Both the position numbers and the translations under genes were made by a program. From positions 1 through 10,699 of the forward strand of contig JBPBPY010000389.1 in the NCBI GenBank assembly GCA_050954505.1: a stretch of DNA of 10,699 nt, read 5' to 3'. The notes below the pieces were generated by a model. It made no database searches, had not been told where the DNA came from, and was given only the letters and a program-made list of their open reading frames with translations. This document shows, in pieces, positions 1-7,772 of this stretch (position 1 is its first letter; every line of letters begins with the position of its first letter). Source of the stretch: JAQGMO01 sp050954505 (GTDB taxonomy: Bacteria; Pseudomonadota; Gammaproteobacteria; Burkholderiales; Burkholderiaceae_D).

Positions 1-2
1 GA

Positions 3-221
3 GCGCGTATCGAACTGTACCAGCAGTGCTGCCGCAATGGCTTCCAGGCGTGGGGCGGGCGCCGCCAACAGAAACCCCCGGTTTGGCAGCGGCGCGATGC
101 AGCCGTGATAGCGCCCGTTACCCACCCCGCGAATTACCTGAGCAGTGCACCGGCAATGGTCGACCAGGTATTGGCCTATTCCGCCACTGTCGTCACACCC
201 CCGCAGCGCGCAGGCAGCTAG
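3..221 (+). CDS. Possible 3' end of an unidentified rightward gene (partial)
   Basis: A reading frame is open from the left edge to a TAG at 219-221, giving 72 codons with no start inside the window. By hand count the base composition at codon positions 1, 2 and 3 is about 69, 56 and 74 percent G+C, a weak coding pattern. The segment begins ARIELYQQCCRNGF and ends VTPPQRAGS; I recognise no domain. The antisense frame, codon-aligned with it, is also open to the edge, so the choice of strand is uncertain. It could be the true C-terminus of a gene to the left, a decayed remnant, or chance. The sequence left of position 1 would decide. Confidence 0.25.
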   Translation, partial: ARIELYQQCCRNGFQAWGGRRQQKPPVWQRRDAAVIAPVTHPANYLSSAPAMVDQVLAYSATVVTPPQRAGS

Positions 222-354
222 CGATGGCGCAATGGCTGCAGCCAACAGGCAAGCAGCAACTCCGGCGCTGGCAGCCTCTGCGCAGTCGCCGGTGCATTGG
301 TTGGCAGCCGGCAGTCATGATTCCCCATGTCCCAGCCCCCCCCCGGCCAGGGCA
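222..354. other. Non-coding GC-rich gap with palindrome and C run
   Basis: I see no convincing gene here on either strand. It holds a perfect 12-bp palindrome, TGGCTGCAGCCA (233-244), the 8-mer TGGCAGCC twice, and an uninterrupted run of nine C at 336-344. No GC-rich hairpin followed by a T run is visible, so I cannot call a terminator for the leftward lactonase gene that ends at 355. Confidence 0.5.
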
Positions 355-1242
355 TCAGGCAAAGTACGGCTGCTCCGGCAGACCCGGCACGTCCACCGGC
401 AGCGACATCAACACACCTGACAAAGGATAGCGGGCGATTTCGTCGGCCGGGCGTCCATGCCGCGCGCTGGTAATGTACAGCGTGCGCAAGTCGGTGCCGC
501 CAAACGCCATCATGGTCGGGCAGCGAAACGGCAATGGCACTTCGGCCAGGATGTCGCCTGCGGGCGACAGCCGCAGCAGCCGTGCGCCTTCATACATCGC
601 ACACCAGTAGGCGCCTTCGGCATCGACTGCGGCGCCGTCGGGACGGCCGCCGTAGTCCGGTGCCGACTTGTCGTCGTCGAACTGGTGCAGCAGTCGCGTT
701 TCGCCATGGGTTCCGGTCGCCATGTCGAAGTCATACGCGCAAATCCGGTGCGCCTTGGTATCGGAGTGATATTGCACCTTGCCGTCCGGGCTGAAGGCCA
801 TGCCGTTGGAGACGGTGGCGCGCTTGCCGCTGTCGCGGATCTCGCCGCGCTCGACGACAAACAAGGGTGCTGCCACTTGGTCACGGGGTTCGTAGATTGC
901 ACCGGTCCAGAAACGCCCGGCGCTGTCGCAGCGGCCGTCGTTGAAACGCATGGTCGCCGGATCGTAGGGCGGCGCTGCCATCATTGCCAGTTCGCCAGTC
1001 GTGGTATCGAGCCGGGCCAGTCCCGAGCGCATTGCCATCAGCAAGCCGCCTTCCGCGCACCAGGCAATGCAGCCTGGCTGGGAAGGCATGCTCCAGCTGT
1101 CATGCACTGCACCCTGGGGTTTGTAACGGTGAACGGCAAGGCCATCGATGTCGACCCAGTAAAGGACCTGTTCGAGGGGATGCCAGATCGGCGACTCGCC
1201 CAGCAGCATTGGCTGGTGCACGACAATTTGCGGTGTTTGCAC
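355..1242 (-). CDS. SMP-30/gluconolactonase/LRE family sugar lactonase
   Basis: A 295-residue protein, the usual length for SMP-30/regucalcin-type six-bladed beta-propeller lactonases, which open aldonolactones (glucono-, arabino-, xylono- and similar) to the acids with a divalent metal. The expected metal and substrate residues are visible: Glu16 in LGESPIW, Asn101 in RFNDGR, Asn146 in VSNGMAFSPDG, and Asp202 in GGRPDGAAVDAEG. No signal peptide is seen, so it should be cytoplasmic. The start is GTG at 1242, preceded by GGAG (minus strand, 1253-1256) at a 10-nt spacing, and the family's LGESPIW motif begins 14 residues in, which supports this start. It stands alone, divergent from the ABC transporter gene. 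No sugar dehydrogenase or transporter lies beside it, so the substrate cannot be named. Confidence 0.88.
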   Translation of the reverse strand: MQTPQIVVHQPMLLGESPIWHPLEQVLYWVDIDGLAVHRYKPQGAVHDSWSMPSQPGCIAWCAEGGLLMAMRSGLARLDTTTGELAMMAAPPYDPATMRFNDGRCDSAGRFWTGAIYEPRDQVAAPLFVVERGEIRDSGKRATVSNGMAFSPDGKVQYHSDTKAHRICAYDFDMATGTHGETRLLHQFDDDKSAPDYGGRPDGAAVDAEGAYWCAMYEGARLLRLSPAGDILAEVPLPFRCPTMMAFGGTDLRTLYITSARHGRPADEIARYPLSGVLMSLPVDVPGLPEQPYFA

Positions 1243-1480
1243 TTGATTCTGACTCCGTGGTTGGCGGGCGGTATATAGGGGCAGCCGGCTGGGTTGCTGC
1301 TGCCAGTGTCACACTTAAGGGGGTTTTAAGTTTTGATAATTATTATGCCTGCATCATGTTCGCCAGCAGCGGTCCTGATGCGTCGAGGTAGCCGCACGGC
1401 GGTGTTTTCGTCCCGATGCGTGCAGGCCTTGCGCTGCAAGGCTAATTGCCTGCCTGCCTGTTGCGGCACGATCGCGTACC
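1243..1480. promoter_or_regulatory. Divergent intergenic region between lactonase and ABC transporter genes
   Basis: This 238-bp gap must drive both divergent genes. An AT-rich island at 1324-1347 contrasts with its GC-rich surroundings and contains -10-like hexamers on the plus strand (GATAAT 1335-1340, TATTAT 1341-1346). A short dyad, CTTAA (1314-1318) and TTAAG (1326-1330), sits at its left side. TATATA (1272-1277) is a possible leftward -10 element for the lactonase. I find no well-spaced -35 partner for any of these, so no individual promoter is called. Confidence 0.35.
1426..1442. repeat. Perfect 7-bp hairpin with 3-nt loop in transporter leader
   Basis: GCCTTGC, loop GCT, then GCAAGGC, ending 38 bp before the ATG of the ABC transporter gene. 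No T run follows on either strand, so it does not look like an intrinsic terminator. A short TGCC x3 repeat follows (1447-1458). It could be an RNA leader structure, a protein-binding dyad, or chance. Confidence 0.4.
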
Positions 1481-3403
1481 ATGAGGCCATCCTTTTCCGA
1501 GACCGCTCCATTGACCCAAGCTCATTCCCCCTCTTCACACCAGACATCGGCCCTGCATGAACCGGGGCTCGCCAGTGGCCAATCCCGACTTGGCTGGCGC
1601 GCGATCTGGTCGCTGCTCAACCCATTCTGGCGTTCCGAACAACGCTGGCGCGCCCGCGGGCTGCTGCTGGCCATCATTGCCCTGACGCTGGGAATGGTCT
1701 ACCTGAACGTTTTGCTCAACCAGTGGAACGGCGACTTCTACAATGCCCTGGAGAGCAAGAATTTTCCGGTGTTTACCCAGCAGCTATGGCGTTTTTCCTA
1801 TCTGGCTTTTTTCTACATTGGCGTGGCGATCTACAAGATCTATCTGACGCAGGCGCTGGAGATACGCTGGCGCGGCTGGATGACGCAGCAATACATGACG
1901 CGCTGGCTGGATCAGCGCGCCTATTACCATATCGAACAGGCGCGCAGGGCAGACAATCCCGACCAGCGCATAGCCGAGGATCTCAAATTCCTCACCAGCG
2001 GTTCGTTGACGCTTTCGCTGGGCCTGTTTTCCAGCCTGGTGACGCTGTGTTCATTTGTCGGCATCCTCTGGTCGCTCAGCGGTCCAGTGTCATTCATGAT
2101 CGCACACCGCAGCTGGACCATACCGGGGTACATGGTCTGGTTTGCCATTGCCTATGCAGGCATCGGTTCGCTGGTCATTGCTCTGGTGGGCAAGCCATTG
2201 ATTGGCCAAAGTTTCATGCAGCAACGGTTCGAGGCCGATTTCCGCTTCGGGCTGATCCGCATCCGTGAAAATGCCGAAGCCGTGGCGCTGTACGAGGGTG
2301 AAAAAGTCGAGCAAGCGCGGCTCGACGGGCAGTTCGAGCAGATTCGCAGGAACTGGTGGGCCATCATGCGCACGACCAAACGCCTGAATGTGGCGTCGAC
2401 CTTCTATGCGCAGTTCGCCACTATCTTTCCGTTTCTGGTCGGCGCACCGCGCTATTTTTCCGGCGCCATCCTGCTGGGTGGCCTGATGCAGATTTCCTCT
2501 GCCTTTGGCCAGGTGCAGTCGGCGCTGTCCTGGTTCATCGATGCCTTCAGTTCCTATGCGGACTGGCGCGCCAGCGTCAACCGGCTCGCTGGTTTCCATG
2601 CCGCGCTGCGGCTGGCGCCAACCGTGCCACCGCCTGCCGGCGCCACGAAGCAGGCTGGCATGATCACGGCAAGTGCCATCAGCCAGGGCGCTGTCGAGGG
2701 CATTGTCGTGACGCGCAACAATGTCGGCGCCATTCTGGTCGACCATGTGCGCCTGGACCTGCCCAACGGCGTGGCGCTGACCAGGCCACTGTCGGTGGCC
2801 ATCCACCCCGGCCAGCGCATCGTCATCAGCGGCCCTTCCGGGTGTGGAAAGTCGACGCTGCTGCGCGCCATTGCCGGCATCTGGCCATATGGCGCGGGTA
2901 CCATCGAAATCACCCAGTCGGCGCGGCTGCTGTTCGTGCCGCAAAAGAGCTATCTGCCGATCGGTAGCCTGCGTGCTGCACTGGCCTACCCGGCAGAGGA
3001 AAAGGCGTACAAGGATCTGGCCATCTGCCACTATCTGGAGATGTGCTGCCTGCCACATCTGCGCACCATGCTCGACGAACACGACAACTGGAGCACACGC
3101 CTGTCACCGGGCGAGCAGCAGCGCCTGGCGTTCGTGCGGGTATTGCTGGCCCGCCCAGGCTATGTCTTCCTCGATGAAGCCAGCAGCGCCCTCGACGCCA
3201 CCACCGAGGAAATTCTGTATCGCGCACTGACCACCGAATTGCCCCAGTCTGCCATCGTCAGCATTGCCCATCGCGATGCCGTGACCCGGTTTCATGATGT
3301 CAGCTGGCGTTTTTCTGCCGCGGCACCAGCGTCGATACAGCCTGAAGATGCCGAGCGCTCAACGCCGCTGTATGGCGTCGATTGCCGCAGCATCGCTCCC
3401 TAG
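1481..3403 (+). CDS. Fused ABC transporter permease/ATP-binding protein, SbmA/BacA-YddA type
   Basis: A 640-residue inner-membrane ABC half-transporter with an N-terminal membrane domain (about residues 40-370) and a C-terminal ATPase domain (about 405-610). The ATPase is complete: Walker A GPSGCGKST (451-459), Q-loop Gln488, signature LSPGEQQ (541-547), Walker B YVFLDE ending at Glu566, and H-loop His597. The membrane domain carries EADFRFGLIRIRENAEAVALY (251-271), typical of the ABC_membrane_2/SbmA-like group that includes YddA, BacA-related proteins and mycobacterial Rv1819c. Characterised relatives move peptides, bleomycin, cobalamin or very long fatty acyl groups; the substrate here is unknown. 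No upstream in-frame ATG/GTG/TTG exists after the TGA near 1377, so the start is ATG 1481 or TTG 1511; neither has a strong ribosome binding site. The 3' end overlaps the convergent amidohydrolase gene. Confidence 0.9.
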   Translation: MRPSFSETAPLTQAHSPSSHQTSALHEPGLASGQSRLGWRAIWSLLNPFWRSEQRWRARGLLLAIIALTLGMVYLNVLLNQWNGDFYNALESKNFPVFTQQLWRFSYLAFFYIGVAIYKIYLTQALEIRWRGWMTQQYMTRWLDQRAYYHIEQARRADNPDQRIAEDLKFLTSGSLTLSLGLFSSLVTLCSFVGILWSLSGPVSFMIAHRSWTIPGYMVWFAIAYAGIGSLVIALVGKPLIGQSFMQQRFEADFRFGLIRIRENAEAVALYEGEKVEQARLDGQFEQIRRNWWAIMRTTKRLNVASTFYAQFATIFPFLVGAPRYFSGAILLGGLMQISSAFGQVQSALSWFIDAFSSYADWRASVNRLAGFHAALRLAPTVPPPAGATKQAGMITASAISQGAVEGIVVTRNNVGAILVDHVRLDLPNGVALTRPLSVAIHPGQRIVISGPSGCGKSTLLRAIAGIWPYGAGTIEITQSARLLFVPQKSYLPIGSLRAALAYPAEEKAYKDLAICHYLEMCCLPHLRTMLDEHDNWSTRLSPGEQQRLAFVRVLLARPGYVFLDEASSALDATTEEILYRALTTELPQSAIVSIAHRDAVTRFHDVSWRFSAAAPASIQPEDAERSTPLYGVDCRSIAP

Positions 3404-4588
3404 CCAGGCAAACGCCATGGCGACCCACAAGGCTGCGCCCACCGGCAGCAGGTCGTCATTGAAGTCATAGCTTGGATTGTGCAGGTTGCACGGCCCCAGT
3501 CCATGGCCAGCCGAGCGATGGTCGCCGTCGCCATTGCCGAGGAAGATGTAGCAGCCTGGCTTATGCTGCAGGAAGTAGGCAAAGTCTTCGGCGCCCATCG
3601 ACGGTTCGGTATTGCTTTCCACGTTTTCGGCGCCTACCAGTTCCTGCATCACCTTGACGGCAAACGCGGTTTCCCTCGGGTGGTTGATCAGCGGCGGATA
3701 GTTGCGATGGAACTTGAAATCGACACCCGCGCCATAGGCTGCGCCGGTGTGGCGCGCAATTTCTTCCATGCGCTGTTCCATCATGTCGAGCACGCCGAGG
3801 TCGAAGGTCCGTACCGTTCCGCCGAGGACGGCAAAATCGGCAATGATGTTGGTGGCGCTGCCGGCATTGATCTGGGTGACCGAGAGCACTGCGCTGTCGT
3901 GCGGATTGGCATTGCGCGAGACGATGGTTTGCCAGCCCTGTACCACCTGGATGGCAGTCAGCACCGGATCGATGCTCTTGTGCGGCTGGGCCGCATGCGA
4001 GCCCCGGCCCAGCACCGTGACTTCGAATTCATTCGATGAAGCCATCATGGCGCCGGGGCGCACACCGAAGGTGCCGGCCCGCATGCCGGGCCAATTGTGC
4101 AAACCAAAAATGGCATCCATTGGGCATTGCTCGAACAAGCCGTCGTCGATCATCCGGCGCGCGCCACCGCCGCCTTCTTCCGCCGGCTGGAAGATCAGGT
4201 ACACCGTACCATCAAAGTCGCGGTTTTTCGACAGCTGGTATGCCGCACCCAGCAGGATGGCGGTGTGGCCATCATGGCCACAGGCATGCATCTTTCCCTG
4301 GTAGGTGGAGGCGTGGTCGAAGTTGTTGATTTCCTGCAGCGGCAAGGCATCCATGTCGGCGCGAAAACCAATGCCGCGCGTGCTGTTGCCGGCACGGCCC
4401 TTGACGATGCCGACCACTCCGGTCAATCCCAGACCGCGGATGACCGGAATGTCCCATTGCGCCAGTTTTTCCGCAACGATGTCGCTGGTGCGCTGCTCTT
4501 CATAACACAGTTCGGGATGGGCATGAATGTCGCGCCGGATCTGGCGCAGGGCATGGTCGAATTCAGCGGTGTTGTCTGGCAGTTTCAT
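3359..4588 (-). CDS. M20D-family amidohydrolase (hippurate hydrolase / N-acyl amino acid deacylase type)
   Basis: A 409-residue metal-dependent hydrolase of the M20D peptidase group (HipO, IAA-amino acid hydrolases, N-acetyl-diaminopimelate and similar deacylases). It cleaves amide bonds of N-acyl amino acids. Metal and catalytic residues are in place: HACGHDGH (Cys103, His105), the Glu137-Glu138 pair in FQPAEEGGGG, His164 in GLHNWP, and His370 in NLHNPSYDF. GRGSHAAQPH (195-203) lies in the dimerisation domain. IHAHPELCYEE near the N-terminus is the usual family opening. No signal peptide is seen, so it is cytoplasmic. The ATG start has GGAG (minus strand, 4594-4597) at a 5-nt spacing. The gene is single, divergent from the aminopeptidase-like gene, and its last 45 bp overlap the end of the ABC transporter gene. 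The acyl substrate cannot be read from sequence. Confidence 0.93.
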   Translation of the reverse strand: MKLPDNTAEFDHALRQIRRDIHAHPELCYEEQRTSDIVAEKLAQWDIPVIRGLGLTGVVGIVKGRAGNSTRGIGFRADMDALPLQEINNFDHASTYQGKMHACGHDGHTAILLGAAYQLSKNRDFDGTVYLIFQPAEEGGGGARRMIDDGLFEQCPMDAIFGLHNWPGMRAGTFGVRPGAMMASSNEFEVTVLGRGSHAAQPHKSIDPVLTAIQVVQGWQTIVSRNANPHDSAVLSVTQINAGSATNIIADFAVLGGTVRTFDLGVLDMMEQRMEEIARHTGAAYGAGVDFKFHRNYPPLINHPRETAFAVKVMQELVGAENVESNTEPSMGAEDFAYFLQHKPGCYIFLGNGDGDHRSAGHGLGPCNLHNPSYDFNDDLLPVGAALWVAMAFAWLGSDAAAIDAIQRR

Positions 4589-4644
4589 GGTGGCTCCGAA
4601 TGGCTCAGGAATGGCGAATTTGACTGGCGCTGCTTGCTGTGGCC

Positions 4645-4674
4645 ATGATACCGTTTAAGGCAGCCTTGCGTCAG
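4645..4674 (-). promoter_or_regulatory. Candidate sigma-70 promoter for the amidohydrolase gene
   Basis: Read leftward: CTGACG (4 of 6 to TTGACA), an 18-bp spacer, then TATCAT (5 of 6 to TATAAT). It lies about 56 bp before the amidohydrolase ATG, leaving a leader of roughly 50 nt. The match is fair and was made by eye. Confidence 0.35.
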
Positions 4675-4811
4675 CGTTGCAGTCCTGGCAAATGGCCGCA
4701 CAGCCTGTATGTGCAGCAGGATCAACACATGATGATTGCGTCGACCGGCTTGACACCGCCTTGGCCTGCCTGCGCACGGTGCACACCGGTCCACGCCTGA
4801 CGACAACGGGA

Positions 4812-5921
4812 ATGATGAAAAAACAGCGTATCTGCCATGCCTTGACTGCCGTTGCCGTGCTTGCGGCTGCTGCATTGCTGGCCGGCTGCGCCCAGCTTGG
4901 CTACTACGTTCAAGCGGCCCAGGGCCAGTTTGCGCTGCTGGCCGCTGCCAGGCCGATCGATGACTGGCTGGCCGAACCCGGCCTGGCACCGGCACTGCGG
5001 CAGAAACTGGCAGCGGTGCGCGAGATGCGCACTTTTGCGGCACGGGAGCTGGGCCTGCCTGACAACGGCAGCTACAAGCGTTACGCCGACCTGCAGCGTC
5101 CGTTTGCCTTGTGGAACGTGGTGGCGGCGCCGGCACTGGAATTGAAGGCAGTGGAATGGTGTTTTCCGATTGCCGGCTGTGTCAACTACCGTGGCTACTA
5201 CGACCGCAGCGACGCCCAGGCCTTTGCCGAGGGTTTGCGCCGCCAGGGCTACGATGTGCAGGTCGCCGGCGTGCCAGCCTATTCCACGCTGGGCTGGTTC
5301 AATGACCCGGTGCTGTCGACCTTCATCAAATATCCCGATGGCGAGCTGGCTCGGCTGGTTTTTCATGAACTGGCACACCAGGTGGTATATGTGAAAAACG
5401 ATTCGCAGTTCAATGAATCGTTTGCCGTCGCAGTGGAGGAGGCCGGTGTCGAACGCTGGATGGCAAGCCACGGCAATGCGGCCATGCGCCAGGCCTATGT
5501 CGCCTATGAAGGGCGCAAGCGCGATTTTCTCGATCTGCTGCTCGGCTATCGCAAGCGGCTCGCTCTCAACTATGCCGGCCAGGGCAGCGACGCCGACACG
5601 CTCCGGGTCAAGGCCTTGATCTTCCAGGATTTGCAGCAGGATTATCGGCAATTGAAGATTCACTGGGGCGGCTATGCGGGTTATGACCGCTGGTTTACCG
5701 AACCGCTGTCGAATGCCCATCTGGTCTCGGTGGCCACCTATCATGATCTGGTGCCGGGTTTTCGCAACATCCTCAAGCAGGCCGGCAGTCTGCCGCAGTT
5801 TTACGAATCGGTGCGCCAGCTTGCCAGGCTCGATGAAACCAGCCGCCACCGGCAACTGGCGCTGGCGGCAGGCGACGAGGCGCTGGCGGCTCATGGCGGC
5901 AAACGCAATGAGGCCCACTGA
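4812..5921 (+). CDS. Putative zinc aminopeptidase, lipoprotein (COG4324 / DUF2265 type)
   Basis: A 369-residue predicted lipoprotein. The N-terminus MMKKQRICHAL is followed by a hydrophobic stretch and the lipobox LLAGC with the lipidated Cys at 26, so it should be membrane-anchored on the outer side of the inner membrane or in the outer membrane. Zinc motif HELAH lies at 185-189, and NESFA (Glu202) thirteen residues later is a plausible third ligand, giving a gluzincin-like site. WCFPIAGCVNYRGYY is typical of the 'predicted aminopeptidase' family; activity is assigned by family name and is little tested. The frame is open further upstream to an ATG at 4677, but those 45 extra residues would bury the signal peptide, so I start at 4812 (or the adjacent ATG 4815). 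The ribosome binding site is weak (CGGGA). It is followed 141 bp later by fadD in the same direction. Confidence 0.85.
   Translation: MMKKQRICHALTAVAVLAAAALLAGCAQLGYYVQAAQGQFALLAAARPIDDWLAEPGLAPALRQKLAAVREMRTFAARELGLPDNGSYKRYADLQRPFALWNVVAAPALELKAVEWCFPIAGCVNYRGYYDRSDAQAFAEGLRRQGYDVQVAGVPAYSTLGWFNDPVLSTFIKYPDGELARLVFHELAHQVVYVKNDSQFNESFAVAVEEAGVERWMASHGNAAMRQAYVAYEGRKRDFLDLLLGYRKRLALNYAGQGSDADTLRVKALIFQDLQQDYRQLKIHWGGYAGYDRWFTEPLSNAHLVSVATYHDLVPGFRNILKQAGSLPQFYESVRQLARLDETSRHRQLALAAGDEALAAHGGKRNEAH
5396..5423. repeat. Perfect 9-bp inverted repeat inside the aminopeptidase gene
   Basis: AAACGATTC (5396-5404) and GAATCGTTT (5415-5423) are exact reverse complements separated by 10 bp. The repeat encodes part of KNDSQFNESF, between HELAH and the presumed third zinc ligand. 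It may be chance, an RNA hairpin, or an intragenic binding site. Confidence 0.6.
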
Positions 5922-6062
5922 CGACGGCGGGTTACCGAATTTTGTTGCTATGCAGTACAGAGAATCGCGTTAGAGTAGAGGCCGATACGGCGTGCGCAAT
6001 CCATCCATGACAACACCTGGCCAGAACAACCGATGACGGCCGGCCGGGAGAAAAAGGTGAAT

Positions 6063-7772
6063 ATGGAAAAAGTCTGGTTGAAGTCCTATCCTGAAGGCGT
6101 GCCGGAAGAAATCGACACGACCTTGTACCGCTCGCTGGCGCATCTGCTCGAAGAAGCATTCGAGAAATTCGCAACGCGCGATGCCTACGTCTGCATGGAC
6201 AAGCGCCTGACCTATGGCGATGTCGATGTCCTGTCGACCAGACTAGGTGCATGGCTGCAGGGACGTGGCCTCAAGCAGGGCGCACGCGTGGCGCTGATGA
6301 TGCCGAATGTGCTGCAATATCCGGTGGCCATTGCCGCCGTGCTGCGCGCTGGCTACATCGTCGTCAACGTCAATCCGCTGTACACACCGCGCGAACTGGC
6401 GCATCAGCTCAGGGACAGCGGCGCTGAAGCCATCATCGTGCTGGAAAACTTTGCCACCACACTCGAACAGGTGCAGGACACGCTGCAGATCCGGCATGTC
6501 GTGGTGGCCAGCATGGGCGACCTGCTGGGGACGTTCAAGGGAACGCTGGTCAACCTGGTGGTGCGTCATGTAAAGAAGCTGATGCCCGACTTTTCCCTTC
6601 CCGGTGCCGTCCCGTTCAATCAGGCGCTTGCAGAGGGCGCTGCGCTGGCACTGCGCCCTGTGGTGCTGGGGCATGACGATATCGCCTTCCTGCAATACAC
6701 CGGCGGCACCACCGGCATTGCCAAGGGCGCGACATTGACCCACCGCAATCTGATTGCCAATGTAATGCAGAGCGAAGAGTGGGCGCAGCCTGCACTGCGC
6801 AAGCCGCCAGTGGTCGATGCGCTGACCATCGTTTGCGCGCTGCCGCTGTACCATATCTTTGCGCTGACAGCCTGCTGCCTGATGGGCATGCGCATGGGGG
6901 CGATGAACATCCTCATTCCCAATCCGCGCGACATGCCGGGTTTCATCAAGGTGCTGCGCAAGTTCCGGGTCAATCTTTTCCCCGCCGTCAATACGCTGTA
7001 CAACGGCCTGCTGAACCAGCCCGACTTTGCCGCGCTCGATTTTTCCGGCTACAAGTGGTGCAGCGGTGGTGGCATGGCAGTGCAAAAGGTGGTCAATGAC
7101 AGGTGGCTGGCGCTGACCGGCGTGCCCATCCTGGAAGGCTACGGCTTGTCGGAAACCTCGCCGGTGATCACTTCCAATCCCGGCGACACCGATGTCTTTT
7201 CCGGCACCATCGGCTTGCCGGTTTCGTCGACCGAGCTGGTGATTCTCGATGATGACGGCCGCCAGTTGCCGCTGGGCGAGACCGGCGAGATCTGCGTGCG
7301 CGGTCCGCAACTGATGGTCGGATACTGGAACAACCCGGCCGAGACGGCCCGCGCGATGACCGCCGACGGCTTCCTCAAGACCGGCGACATCGGCATCATG
7401 GACGCGCGTGGCTTTACCCGCATCGTCGACCGCAAGAAAGACATGATCCTGGTCTCGGGCTTCAACGTCTATCCGAACGAGGTCGAGTCGGTGGCGGCAG
7501 CCCATCCAGGGGTGCTGGAATGCGCCTGTGTCGGCGTGCCCGACGAGGATGCCGGAGAAGCGGTCAAGCTCTTCGTGGTGCGCCGTGATCCCTCCCTGAC
7601 CGAGGAACAGCTGAAGGATTTTTGCCGTCAGCACCTGACCGGCTACAAGCGCCCGCGCCGCATCGAGTTTCGCGATGAACTGCCGAAGACCAACGTCGGC
7701 AAGATCCTGCGCCGCAAACTGCGTGATGAAACAGCGCAGCCAGCCGAGGCGCCGGCCCGCGCCAATGCCTGA
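6063..7772 (+). CDS. fadD: Long-chain-fatty-acid--CoA ligase FadD
   Basis: A 569-residue acyl-CoA synthetase that activates long-chain fatty acids with ATP and CoA, the entry step to beta-oxidation, at the cytoplasmic face of the inner membrane. It aligns by eye with E. coli FadD from end to end. Visible motifs: P-loop YTGGTTGIAKG (212-222), EGYGLSETSP (358-367), TGD (440-442), the hinge DRKKD (456-460) followed by MILVSGFNVYPNE (fatty acyl-CoA synthetase signature), and the catalytic lysine Lys547 in PKTNVGKILRR. The start could be ATG 6063 (AGGTGA directly upstream) or in-frame GTG 6057 (GGGAG at 6046-6050, 6-nt spacing); homologues begin MxKxWLxxYP, which favours 6063. An in-frame ATG at 6033 is less likely. 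The gene converges on the PhoD-like gene with only 19 bp between them. No FadR-like operator was recognised in the 141-bp gap upstream. Confidence 0.96.
   Translation: MEKVWLKSYPEGVPEEIDTTLYRSLAHLLEEAFEKFATRDAYVCMDKRLTYGDVDVLSTRLGAWLQGRGLKQGARVALMMPNVLQYPVAIAAVLRAGYIVVNVNPLYTPRELAHQLRDSGAEAIIVLENFATTLEQVQDTLQIRHVVVASMGDLLGTFKGTLVNLVVRHVKKLMPDFSLPGAVPFNQALAEGAALALRPVVLGHDDIAFLQYTGGTTGIAKGATLTHRNLIANVMQSEEWAQPALRKPPVVDALTIVCALPLYHIFALTACCLMGMRMGAMNILIPNPRDMPGFIKVLRKFRVNLFPAVNTLYNGLLNQPDFAALDFSGYKWCSGGGMAVQKVVNDRWLALTGVPILEGYGLSETSPVITSNPGDTDVFSGTIGLPVSSTELVILDDDGRQLPLGETGEICVRGPQLMVGYWNNPAETARAMTADGFLKTGDIGIMDARGFTRIVDRKKDMILVSGFNVYPNEVESVAAAHPGVLECACVGVPDEDAGEAVKLFVVRRDPSLTEEQLKDFCRQHLTGYKRPRRIEFRDELPKTNVGKILRRKLRDETAQPAEAPARANA

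Noticed and set aside
457..1278. 273-residue open frame antisense to the lactonase gene
   Set aside because: It lies almost wholly over a recognised gene on the other strand and has no recognisable motifs; long antisense frames are common in GC-rich genomes.
1447..1458. TGCC x3 as a phase-variable repeat
   Set aside because: Three units are too few, and it lies outside the coding sequence without a promoter spacing role that can be shown.
4750..4755. Perfect TTGACA as a -35 for the aminopeptidase-like gene
   Set aside because: No TATAAT-like hexamer occurs 16-18 bp downstream; the region is GC-rich (CGCACGGTGC).
4677..4811. N-terminal extension of the aminopeptidase-like protein from ATG 4677
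   Set aside because: It would place a hydrophilic, Cys-containing stretch before the signal peptide and lipobox, which begin properly at 4812.
4722..5918. 398-residue open frame antisense to the aminopeptidase-like gene
   Set aside because: It mirrors the gene that carries a lipobox and HELAH motif, and has no motif of its own.
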